From: an uncultured Lachnospiraceae bacterium
GTDB taxonomy: Bacteria > Bacillota > Clostridia > Lachnospirales > Lachnospiraceae
Direction of reading: 5' to 3'
DNA: 7,383 bases
Assembly (NCBI GenBank): GCA_905236925.1
Contig: CAJOQS010000236.1
Location: forward strand, 1 to 7,383
The notes below the pieces were generated by a model. That model had not been told where the DNA came from, did not search any database, and saw only the letters and a list, made by a program, of their open reading frames with translations. The position numbers and the translations under genes are program-made. Every line of letters starts with the position of its first letter. Position 1 is the stretch's first letter. Below are positions 1-6,601 of the stretch, piece after piece.

Positions 1-609
1 CCCAAGCCACCAAAGCACGCCGCCAAGTGTGTTTCCGAGCGTTGCTGCAAGGAAGAACAGGTACAGGTCCGCATTCGCGAGATTCGCATGTCCTGCTGCG
101 AAATAGAACATATCCGCAACAACGTGCTCCGCGCCGCAAAGGATGAAGACCATCACGCCGAGGATAACAACAAGGAACTTCGCGAATCCCTCTGTCTTTG
201 CGTATCCTCTGACTGCGATCGCTATGCAGAACTCACATATGATTCCGTCAATGATAGCGATGTAAAAAGGTTTTGCGAGCTTCGCGGCCGTGACTGCAGC
301 CGCGGCAGTGTTCAGAGTATGATGCGTTGAGACCGCCAGTCCGAACACCACGGCCCCGATGAGGTTACCGAACCATATGAGCGCCAGAAGCCACGGACGC
401 TTGATAAAATCTCCGAGGCAGGCCTTTCCGGTGTACAGGTCGAAGCCGAACACCAGCACTGTTATCAGTCCGACAGAAAACAGAAATGCTCCGGCCACCT
501 TGTTTTCACATGCCAGAAAAACCGTGCCGCCAAGAGCGATCGCAGCGCCTGCGCAAACGGACCTGATCAGACGGTCACAAATACCTGTCATTTCTCCCTT
601 GTTCTTCAT
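1..609 (-). CDS. Formate/nitrite transporter (FNT) family channel, N-terminal 203 codons
   Basis: This is a pentameric inner-membrane channel family that moves small monovalent anions such as formate, nitrite or hydrosulfide. The reading frame is open from the ATG at 609 to the left edge, so the last part (about 60 residues, as family members are usually 260-285) is missing. Visible family features are several glycine-rich hydrophobic segments, a LYTGKA stretch at residues 59-64 matching the conserved loop after the first half-helix, GNLIGA at 81-86, and the pore signature GAEHVVADMFYF at 159-170 with the conserved pore histidine H162. GNTLGG at 192-197 matches the second internal repeat. The start is fixed by a GGAGGG ribosome binding site just upstream. 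The gene diverges from the YhfC-SdpR-SdpI cassette and has its own promoter. The family assignment is strong, but the transported ion cannot be told from this fragment. Confidence 0.93.
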   Translation of the reverse strand, partial: MKNKGEMTGICDRLIRSVCAGAAIALGGTVFLACENKVAGAFLFSVGLITVLVFGFDLYTGKACLGDFIKRPWLLALIWFGNLIGAVVFGLAVSTHHTLNTAAAAVTAAKLAKPFYIAIIDGIICEFCIAIAVRGYAKTEGFAKFLVVILGVMVFILCGAEHVVADMFYFAAGHANLANADLYLFFLAATLGNTLGGVLWWLG

Positions 610-707
610 GTTATCCCTCCACATCAGTTCTTTCTGCTGCTAATTGAACTATTCATTATTTTACCACCTTTCCGTAAAATGCAACATATGCAACTTTTGT
701 TAACATC

Positions 708-737
708 ATTATATGGCGGCGGGGAAAACAAGGTCAA
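708..737 (-). promoter_or_regulatory. Promoter of the FNT gene
   Basis: Read on the minus strand, the -35 is TTGACC (732-737) and the -10 is TATAAT (708-713), with an 18-nt spacer. These match the sigma-A consensus at 5/6 and 6/6 positions. Transcription would start near 700, giving a leader of roughly 90 nt before the ATG at 609. An 8-bp palindrome TGTTAACA (698-705) lies at the predicted start site. Confidence 0.7.
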
Positions 738-812
738 TCAAGCAAAGCGTACATTTCGCGGCGGTTTATGTTAACTCCGGTTGCGCTCTTTAAAAAAATT
801 TTTAAATACTCC

Positions 813-841
813 TTGACAGATCTTACCGAAGGATATAATAT
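813..841 (+). promoter_or_regulatory. Promoter of the YhfC-SdpR-SdpI cassette
   Basis: A perfect -35 TTGACA (813-818) is followed after 17 nt by TAATAT (836-841). A perfect TATAAT overlaps at 834-839 with 15-nt spacing, so the exact -10 is ambiguous. It lies about 60 nt upstream of the first gene. AT-rich palindromes on both sides suggest repression by the ArsR-type regulator encoded in the operon. Confidence 0.75.
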
Positions 842-852
842 GACATCGGAAG

Positions 853-868
853 TTAAAAATATTTTTAA
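853..868 (+). promoter_or_regulatory. Candidate operator, perfect 16-bp palindrome
   Basis: TTAAAAATATTTTTAA is a perfect inverted repeat just downstream of the -10, where a bound dimer would block the start of transcription. A near-copy, TTTAAAAAAATTTTTAAA (789-806), sits upstream of the -35; both are followed by a T and share the run TTTTTAAAT. ArsR-family dimers usually bind AT-rich dyads of about this size at their own promoters. Assignment to the repressor at 1733-2005 is inferred from position. Confidence 0.5.
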
Positions 869-901
869 ATAGCTTTGCTTTTGAACGGAGGTGTCATAAT
901 A

Positions 902-1729
902 ATGATCTCAACATCAGTTTTTACTGCGCTTGGCGTACTTGCGGCGATCGGCATTATCCTGCCTGTGGGGGCGGCGATATGGTGGATCAGGAAAAACAAC
1001 GAAAAGGTCAGCACCGTTCTCGTTGGAGCGGCCACATGGTTCCTTTTCGCAATCGTTCTTGAGACGCTCCCGAAGCTTGTCCTGTTCAGCGGGAAAACAG
1101 CGATCGGCAGAACAGTTCTTGGCAATATCTTTCTGTACACCCTGCTTGGTACGCTTCTTGCGGGAGTATTCGAGGAAACAGGCAGGCTTGTGGCCTTTAA
1201 AACAGTTCTGAAGAACAGAAAGAACCGTGAGACCTCGATCGCACACGGAATCGGTCACGGCGGTTTTGAAGCAATGTACATATTGCTCTCGATCAGTATT
1301 CAGTATATTATATATGGGACGATGATCAATGCGGGAACCTATCAGACGGTCATCGACAGCGCGGCAGCAGCCGGAACGTCAACAGCTTCGCTGGAAGCTC
1401 TGCCCGGGGTCATCTCGTCATGGACAATGGGAATGACCGGAATATGGATCGCTGAGCGTATAATTGCGATGCTTCTTCATACCGGACTTTCCATCATGGT
1501 ATTCTACGCGGTCAAGAAGTCGCGCTATGGGCTGTATGCACTTGCGATCATACTCCATATGGTCATGGACACACCCGCAGCACTTTATCAGTGCGGAGTG
1601 ATCGGCCTTTATCTGACAGAGGCGATATTAGCCGCGATCACGATAGTTTTTTTTGTGATCGTCTGGAGGACACTATATTCAGCGGACCGGGAAGCCGAAA
1701 AAGCACCGGCGGAATCCGGACAGGTATAA
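902..1729 (+). CDS. YhfC-family intramembrane protease-like membrane protein
   Basis: The 275-residue, multi-pass protein (about 7 hydrophobic segments) resembles the YhfC family, which belongs to the same broad superfamily as CAAX/CPBP-type and PrsW glutamic intramembrane proteases. The three expected motifs are present: EETGR at residues 91-95, HGIGHGGFE at 115-123 (H115, H119, E123), and H219xxxD223 in a late membrane segment. All putative catalytic residues are kept, so it is probably active, but the substrate is unknown. The start is the ATG at 902, eight nt after GGAGGTG (887-893); an in-frame TTG at 875 lies upstream of that binding site and is rejected. Its stop is 3 nt before the repressor start, so the two are almost certainly one transcript. 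CPBP-type relatives are known as bacteriocin self-immunity proteins, which fits the neighbouring SdpI-type gene. Confidence 0.85.
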   Translation: MISTSVFTALGVLAAIGIILPVGAAIWWIRKNNEKVSTVLVGAATWFLFAIVLETLPKLVLFSGKTAIGRTVLGNIFLYTLLGTLLAGVFEETGRLVAFKTVLKNRKNRETSIAHGIGHGGFEAMYILLSISIQYIIYGTMINAGTYQTVIDSAAAAGTSTASLEALPGVISSWTMGMTGIWIAERIIAMLLHTGLSIMVFYAVKKSRYGLYALAIILHMVMDTPAALYQCGVIGLYLTEAILAAITIVFFVIVWRTLYSADREAEKAPAESGQV

Positions 1730-1732
1730 AAT

Positions 1733-2005
1733 ATGGGTGAAAACAATATTTTCAAGGTTCTGTCGGACAAACAGCGCCGGGAAATACTTGTAATGTTAAA
1801 AAACGGAAGCATGAATGCGGGAGAGATAGCAGAAGCGCTGGGTATCACTCCCGCTGCTCTGTCGTATCATCTTCGCCTTCTGAAGGAGGCCGATCTGGTA
1901 ATCGAATACAAGCAGAAAAACTTTATTTACTATGAGGTCAACACTTCGGTGTTTGATGAGCTTATAATGTGGATAGGACAATTCGGAGGGGGCGACAGGA
2001 AATGA
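1733..2005 (+). CDS. ArsR-family repressor, SdpR-like
   Basis: This is a 90-residue winged helix-turn-helix transcription regulator. The ArsR fold is clear: FKVLSDKQRREIL at residues 7-19, the helix MNAGEIAEALGI at 27-38, a recognition helix within TPAALSYHLRLLKEADLV (39-56), and a wing that includes FIYYEVN (64-70). It has no cysteine and lacks the metal-binding motif of ArsR/SmtB metal sensors, so it is not a classical metal sensor. Size and partner match SdpR, the autorepressor that Bacillus subtilis SdpI holds at the membrane when toxin is present. It starts 3 nt after the YhfC-like gene with only a weak GGACAGG site (1718-1724), suggesting translational coupling. It overlaps the SdpI-like gene by 4 nt (ATGA). 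Self-repression through the palindromes near 789-868 is inferred. Confidence 0.92.
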   Translation: MGENNIFKVLSDKQRREILVMLKNGSMNAGEIAEALGITPAALSYHLRLLKEADLVIEYKQKNFIYYEVNTSVFDELIMWIGQFGGGDRK

Positions 2006-2688
2006 AAAAGGCCATGTGGATAATAGCCTGTATTTCGCTTATAGGTACAGCATTCATGCTCAGGTTCCTGCCGGAGAGCATACCGATGCATTACGATATC
2101 TCCGGCAATATCGACAGATGGGGATCGAAGTACGAACAGTTTATTATGCCGGCGATGATCTTTGTGTTCGCTCTGATCTTCGAATTGCTGATAAGGCACT
2201 ATGAGAAGAGAGCCGAACTCTTAACCGATGAGAAGGAAAGTGCGGAAGCGCGCTCAAACACAAAGGTCCTCAAGATCGTGGGACTGGCCAGTGCCATATT
2301 CTTTTCGTTACTGAATGTGCTCCTGATGATAGAAGCGATTGAAACGACCTCGTCCGGTTCAACGAAGATGACGATTGATTTCAGCAGGGTCAGCAGTGCC
2401 CTGTTGGGATTCCTGTGCATAGTTCTCGGCAATATCTTGCCCAAAACCAGAAAAAACAGCAATGTCGGGTTCAGGCTCCCCTGGAGTATGTACAACGATA
2501 ACACCTGGAACAGGACCAACCGCTTCGGCGGGTACGCGCTTGTTGCGGCGGGAGTGCTTTCCGTTGTCACGGCAATTCTGGTATCCGGCGCGGGTATTTC
2601 ATTGCTGCTGACGATGGTATGGGTCATCGCGGCAACGATCGTGACTACGGTTTACTCGTATTCGGTATACAAAAAAGAACATCAATGA
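2002..2688 (+). CDS. SdpI-family immunity/signalling membrane protein
   Basis: The 228-residue protein has about six hydrophobic segments (roughly 4-21, 48-68, 91-111, 131-146, 178-195, 199-221). An N-terminal DUF1648 motif is seen at LPESIPMHYDISGNIDRWGS (23-42). The SdpI domain signature follows: LGNILPKTRKNSNVGFRLPW at 142-161, then NTWNRTNRFGG at 167-177. In B. subtilis, SdpI protects against the SdpC toxin peptide and, once bound to toxin, sequesters the SdpR repressor. The start is the ATG at 2002, which overlaps the repressor's stop codon and follows GGAGGGGG (1985-1992). An in-frame ATG at 1969 would add 11 hydrophilic residues and overlap the repressor by 37 nt, so it is less likely. 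No SdpC toxin gene lies nearby, so the role may be defence against, or sensing of, foreign peptides. Confidence 0.9.
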   Translation: MKKAMWIIACISLIGTAFMLRFLPESIPMHYDISGNIDRWGSKYEQFIMPAMIFVFALIFELLIRHYEKRAELLTDEKESAEARSNTKVLKIVGLASAIFFSLLNVLLMIEAIETTSSGSTKMTIDFSRVSSALLGFLCIVLGNILPKTRKNSNVGFRLPWSMYNDNTWNRTNRFGGYALVAAGVLSVVTAILVSGAGISLLLTMVWVIAATIVTTVYSYSVYKKEHQ

Positions 2689-2712
2689 AATGATCATAGG
2701 AGGCATCTGCGG

Positions 2713-5190
2713 ATGGGCAGAAGGCTCGACAGGAAAATAACGTTTGTAAAAAGGCTCTTTGCGGGGGATTTCTACTCGCACAGAGCCTATGTCCGTATGT
2801 ATGACAAGCTTCCGGTACGGGAGGACACCGTGTTTCTGGAGTCTCAGCACGGTACTGTGCTGGGAGGCAATATTGCGGCGATACTCCGCACCTTATGCGA
2901 AGATGATGAATTCAGCAGCCTCCGTATTTATGTTTCCGTCAGGAAGAACACCAGGGATCAGATCAGCGCTCAGTGGGCTGGTTTTAAAAACTCGGCGGGG
3001 CGTGTGCAGCCCGTGATCTTTGATTCGAGGCAGTATTTCAGGATCCTTGCGAGCGCGAAATATCTGATCAATGACAACACCTTCATGCCCATGTTCATGA
3101 AAAAGCCCGGGCAGCTTTATCTCAACACATGGCACGGGACGCCTCTTAAAACACTGGGCAAGGGTATCAAGGGAGAGCGCTTTGCGATAGGCAACGCGCA
3201 GAGGAACTTCCTGAGCGCCGATCTGCTGCTGTATCCGAACGAGCACACGCGCGATGTCATGCTCCGTGATTATATGATCGAAAACTTCGGTACGGGGCAC
3301 ATGGCAATGACCGGATATCCGCGCAATGAGGTCTTCTTCTCCGGGGCAGTGAGAGAGGAGATGCGGAGCCGGTATGATATGAACGGAAAGCGTGTCTACG
3401 CATATCTTCCCACCTGGCGCGGGATCGTCGGGAAGGTAGATAAGGAATCACAGAAACGCGACCTGAAGGCCGGCTTCGACGAACTGGACGGCAAACTGCC
3501 TGAGAATCTTGTAATATACGTGAAGCTTCATCCGATGCTGCGGGGAAGCATGGAGCTGGAGGGCTACAGGCATATTCGCACATTCCCTGACGATGTTCCT
3601 TCCTACGATTTCCTTCAGGCAACAGACGGCCTGATAACGGATTATTCAAGCATAATGTTTGATTACGCGGTAACTCACCGCCATATAGTTTTATATACTT
3701 ATGACGAGGAAGAATATGTCCGTACAAGGGGACTGACGCTCGGTCTTGACGAGCTTCCCTTCCCGAGAGTGGCAGATATAACTGCACTCGCTGCGGAGCT
3801 TGCCTCGCCGGCAAAGTACGATGATTCTGCCTTTATCACAAGGTTCTGCCCGTGGGACCGAAAGGGTGTCACGAAGGAGCTGATGACCGCCTTCATCGGC
3901 GGCAATCTGGAGAAGTATCCGCGGATTCCGTACAACGGCAAAAAGAATGTCGCTGTCTACGGAGGCGATTTCGTCCGGAACGGAATAGCCACGGCTCTCG
4001 GGAACCTGATGCACAGCGTCGATCCCGAAAAGTACAATTATCTGGTTTTATACAAGCTGAGTCCGAAAACGAACAATACGCCGGGATATCATGAGCCTGC
4101 GCTCGACGACATTCCGGATGAAATAGCGACGCTGGGGATCACCAACCCGCACTGCGGTACCTGGGGTGATCTGATCTGGAGCAAGCTGTGGAAGCGTCTC
4201 CAGAGGATTATTACCGGCTGGCCCTTTAAATCTGCAAGAACGGCCTATGAAAGGATCGCGGTCAGGGAAGCCCGCAAAACCTTCGGTGACGCCAGGATCG
4301 ATGCCGCGATCCAGTACAACGGATATTTCCCTGACATGATAGAAATGTTCAAGGTTATGGACTGCGGACGCGCGATCTTCGTTCATAACGACATGAGCGG
4401 TGAGAACAATAAACCCAACGCGGTACCGAAGAAGCTTCTCTCGCAGGCCTATACGGAATACGACGAGGTGGCTCTTGTAACCTCGGAGCTCAGAGGAACG
4501 ATGGAACGTTTCATCGAAGAAGCCGGCTATGAAAAACGGGATTTTACCGTCGTTGAAAATATCATCAACTACAGGGCGATCCTTGAGAAATCAGCAAAGG
4601 AGCTTGCCTTTGACGAAACGACCGAAACGGACATCTCCATTGAGGAGCTGAAGAAGCTGCTGGACGGGGACGATACGGTACTGATCAATATCGGCCGCTT
4701 CTCGTATGAAAAAGGGCAGGAGCGCCTTATCGATGCGTTTGAGCGGGCTGCCGCTGATCATCCGGAGGCAAGGCTTATCATACTTGGCTCATACGGCCCG
4801 AAGCATCTTGATGTTCTTGAGCGTGTCGCGAAGTCACCGCTTAAGGACAGGATCACGGTCATAAAGTTCATGTCAAACCCGTATCCGCTGCTCAAAAGGT
4901 GCGACTACTTCGTCCTTTCCTCGCTGTATGAGGGCTTCGGACTTGTATTGTGCGAGGCGGATATACTCGGGGTTCCCTGCTTCTCACCGAGAATTACCGG
5001 GCCCACGGATTTCATGGAGAAATACGGCGGTATGTTGGTTGAGGATTCCGTCGAAGGCATAGCCGGCGGCATCAGGGCATGTCTTGAAGGAAAGGTCGTA
5101 AAGACCCTGAAGGTTGATTACGAAGAGTATAACAGAAGGGCTGTCGGGGCCTTCGAGGATATGGTTGAAAGACTGACGGCAAAAAAATAA
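2713..5190 (+). CDS. Fused CDP-glycerol glycerophosphotransferase (TagB/TagF-like) and GT4 glycosyltransferase
   Basis: This 825-residue soluble or peripheral-membrane protein appears to build a glycerol-phosphate and sugar-containing surface polymer. Residues about 38-390 are a TagB/TagF-type domain: FLESQHGTVLGGN (41-53), LNTWHGTPLK (137-146, with H141), YLPTWRG (231-237), KLHPM (271-275, with H273) and TDYSS (309-313). WHGT and HPM carry the histidines needed in TagF-type enzymes. Residues about 412-815 are a GT-B fold of the GT4 type: GGDFVRNGIATAL at 417-429, the donor-binding GRFSYEKG at 661-668 and EGFGLVLCEA at 740-749, where E740 and E748 form the E-x7-E motif. All key motifs are intact, so both halves may be active. 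There is no signal peptide. The start follows AGGAGG (2698-2703) by 9 nt. It begins 24 nt after the SdpI-like gene. The exact polymer and sugar donor cannot be read from sequence; TagO, TagA or a CDP-glycerol synthase is not in view. Confidence 0.88.
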   Translation: MGRRLDRKITFVKRLFAGDFYSHRAYVRMYDKLPVREDTVFLESQHGTVLGGNIAAILRTLCEDDEFSSLRIYVSVRKNTRDQISAQWAGFKNSAGRVQPVIFDSRQYFRILASAKYLINDNTFMPMFMKKPGQLYLNTWHGTPLKTLGKGIKGERFAIGNAQRNFLSADLLLYPNEHTRDVMLRDYMIENFGTGHMAMTGYPRNEVFFSGAVREEMRSRYDMNGKRVYAYLPTWRGIVGKVDKESQKRDLKAGFDELDGKLPENLVIYVKLHPMLRGSMELEGYRHIRTFPDDVPSYDFLQATDGLITDYSSIMFDYAVTHRHIVLYTYDEEEYVRTRGLTLGLDELPFPRVADITALAAELASPAKYDDSAFITRFCPWDRKGVTKELMTAFIGGNLEKYPRIPYNGKKNVAVYGGDFVRNGIATALGNLMHSVDPEKYNYLVLYKLSPKTNNTPGYHEPALDDIPDEIATLGITNPHCGTWGDLIWSKLWKRLQRIITGWPFKSARTAYERIAVREARKTFGDARIDAAIQYNGYFPDMIEMFKVMDCGRAIFVHNDMSGENNKPNAVPKKLLSQAYTEYDEVALVTSELRGTMERFIEEAGYEKRDFTVVENIINYRAILEKSAKELAFDETTETDISIEELKKLLDGDDTVLINIGRFSYEKGQERLIDAFERAAADHPEARLIILGSYGPKHLDVLERVAKSPLKDRITVIKFMSNPYPLLKRCDYFVLSSLYEGFGLVLCEADILGVPCFSPRITGPTDFMEKYGGMLVEDSVEGIAGGIRACLEGKVVKTLKVDYEEYNRRAVGAFEDMVERLTAKK

Positions 5191-5195
5191 AAAAG

Positions 5196-5211
5196 GCGGC
5201 TGAACAGCCGC
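5196..5211 (+). other. Intercistronic hairpin ahead of the aminopeptidase gene
   Basis: GCGGCTG and CAGCCGC form a perfect 7-bp inverted repeat around AA (in practice a 5- to 6-bp stem with a small loop). It lies between the GT stop and the GGGAGG ribosome binding site at 5213-5218. On the plus strand it is followed by purines rather than a T-run, so it is not a normal terminator for the upstream genes. The A-rich run before it would give a terminator-like shape only on the minus strand, where there is no gene. A role in mRNA processing or stability is possible. Confidence 0.5.
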
Positions 5212-5224
5212 AGGGAGGAAAAAG

Positions 5225-6526
5225 ATGTCAGCAAAAGGATTGGCAGAATTCATTTCAAAGGCGGTTTCACCCTATCATACCGTTGAGGAGTCGCGCAAGA
5301 TCCTTCAGGAGCGCGGATTCGAAAGACTGGAGGCGGGAAAACCGTGGAAGCTGAAGAAGGGCGGTCGCTACTATGTGATCCCGTTTAAGACGGAGATCTT
5401 TGCATTTACCGTGCCTTCGGGCAACGTTTCGCGCGGTATCAGGATAGCGGCAGCGCACACCGATTATCCCTGCCTTCACTTAAAGCCCAAGGCGGAGACC
5501 ATCAGCAGCGGCTATATGCGCCTTAATACCGAGGTTTACGGCGGTCCCATACTGAACACCTGGCTGGACAGACCGCTCTCGCTTGCGGGCAGGGTGCTGT
5601 TAAAGAGCAAAGATGTATTTGCGCCGAAGGAGGTTCTCGTAGATTTCGCGAGACCCGTCGTTACGATCCCGAACCTCGCGATCCATTACAACAGGGAAGT
5701 TAACAAGGGTGTCGAGCTTACGAAGCAGAACGATATGCTCCCTCTGCTCGGAGTTCTGACGGAGAAATTCGATAAGGACGACTATTTCCTTGAGCTTCTC
5801 GCGAAGGAGATCGTCGAAAAGAAGGAGAACATACTTGATTTCGACATTATCGTGTATAATGCCGAGAAGCCCGCGTTTGTCGGTGCCGAAGGAGAGCTGC
5901 TCTCGTGTCCTCGACTTGACAATATCACTTCGTGCTTCGCTCTGGTCGAGGGAATAACCGGACCCGCGAAAAAGAAGGCTGCAAAGAAAGCAGCGGAGGA
6001 AGGCATCAACCTCATAGCGCTTTTCGACAACGAGGAGATAGGCTCGGGCACCAAGCAGGGTGCGGATTCGGCGCTTCTTGAGGGCATAATCAAAAGGATC
6101 AACACGGCACTCGGACGCAGCGATATCGACATGGAGGACGATATCCAGAAGGGCTTCCTTCTGTCTGTCGATGTGGCGCATGCTCTGCATCCCGCGAAGG
6201 CGGAGAAGTTCGACAGGTCAAACTGCATGCTGATGGGCGAGGGCGTTACCTTCAAGCTCAGCGCCAACCAGCGTTATTCCTACGATGCGGTAGCGGTTGC
6301 CTCGCTTCAGCAGCTATGCGACAAGAGCGGGATCCGTTACAGGAAATTCGTGAATCATTCGGACATGCCCGGCGGCGGAACCTTAGGTCCCATCATTTCC
6401 TCATGGCTGCCTATGTATACGGTGGATATAGGTGTTCCGATCCTTGCGATGCACTCCTCGCGCGAGCTTATGGCAGGCTCCGATCAGGATGAACTTGAGA
6501 AGCTCATGAAGGCATTTTTCGCCTGA
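5225..6526 (+). CDS. M18-family metallo-aminopeptidase (aspartyl aminopeptidase-like)
   Basis: This cytoplasmic di-zinc exopeptidase removes N-terminal residues from peptides; characterised M18 members often prefer acidic residues. At 433 residues it has the normal family length. The metal and active-site signatures appear in order: AAHTDYP (76-82, with H78 and D80), CPRLDNIT (228-235, with D232), DNEEIGSGTKQGADS (268-282, with catalytic E270 and metal ligand E271), SVDVAHALHP (314-323, with D316), NHSDMPGGGTLGP (377-389) and AMHSSRE (408-414, with H410). All expected ligands are present, so it should be active. A lysine/alanine-rich stretch at 248-258 is probably a surface helix. The start follows GGGAGG (5213-5218) by 6 nt. 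It sits 34 nt after the glycosyltransferase gene and may be read through from it, but has no obvious functional link to it. A housekeeping role in peptide turnover is the simplest reading. Confidence 0.95.
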   Translation: MSAKGLAEFISKAVSPYHTVEESRKILQERGFERLEAGKPWKLKKGGRYYVIPFKTEIFAFTVPSGNVSRGIRIAAAHTDYPCLHLKPKAETISSGYMRLNTEVYGGPILNTWLDRPLSLAGRVLLKSKDVFAPKEVLVDFARPVVTIPNLAIHYNREVNKGVELTKQNDMLPLLGVLTEKFDKDDYFLELLAKEIVEKKENILDFDIIVYNAEKPAFVGAEGELLSCPRLDNITSCFALVEGITGPAKKKAAKKAAEEGINLIALFDNEEIGSGTKQGADSALLEGIIKRINTALGRSDIDMEDDIQKGFLLSVDVAHALHPAKAEKFDRSNCMLMGEGVTFKLSANQRYSYDAVAVASLQQLCDKSGIRYRKFVNHSDMPGGGTLGPIISSWLPMYTVDIGVPILAMHSSRELMAGSDQDELEKLMKAFFA

Positions 6527-6548
6527 TCCGCGCCTCAGCGGGCATTTT
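6524..6548 (+). terminator. Weak rho-independent terminator after the aminopeptidase gene
   Basis: CCGC (6528-6531) and GCGG (6538-6541) pair around GCCTCA. The stem can be extended by T-G, G-C and T-A pairs around a bulged A, overlapping the stop codon. It is followed by only a short TTTT (6545-6548), so termination would be modest. Its position between the aminopeptidase gene and the metG promoter supports it. Confidence 0.45.
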
Positions 6549-6552
6549 GTGC

Positions 6553-6581
6553 TTGCATTTTTGCGGAATGAGTGTTATCAT
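6553..6581 (+). promoter_or_regulatory. Promoter of the T-box/metG unit (extended -10)
   Basis: The -10 is TATCAT (6576-6581), preceded by TG at 6573-6574 with one intervening base, giving an extended -10 element. A weak -35, TTGCAT (6553-6558), lies 17 nt upstream. The predicted start near 6588 is only about 15 nt before the base of T-box Stem I, which is the expected arrangement. Confidence 0.6.
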
Positions 6582-6601
6582 ACCGCTATCAATTGAATAT
6601 G

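Noticed and set aside
215..543. Two GCGATCGC octamers (215-222 and 536-543), resembling the cyanobacterial HIP1 repeat
   Set aside because: Only two copies, both inside the FNT gene in Ala-Ile-Ala codon contexts; nothing else in the window suggests cyanobacteria.
88..643. Plus-strand open frames at 88-330 and 359-643
   Set aside because: They are antisense to the FNT gene, have no ribosome binding site and show no recognisable protein pattern; the minus-strand frame encodes a clear channel.
875..901. TTG start extending the YhfC-like protein by 9 residues
   Set aside because: The GGAGGTG ribosome binding site (887-893) lies inside this extension and is ideally placed for the ATG at 902.
1725..1732. 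TATAAA just before the repressor gene as an internal -10 element
   Set aside because: There is no suitable -35, and any start site would fall inside the repressor coding region; the 3-nt gene spacing argues for one transcript.
3257..3814. Long minus-strand open frames within the glycosyltransferase gene (also 2893-3300 and 4048-4386)
   Set aside because: They are antisense shadows of a gene with intact catalytic motifs and show no plausible protein family of their own.
5600..6267. Minus-strand open frames of 161 and 196 codons within the aminopeptidase gene
   Set aside because: They overlap each other and the M18 gene, and their composition reflects the opposite strand of coding sequence.
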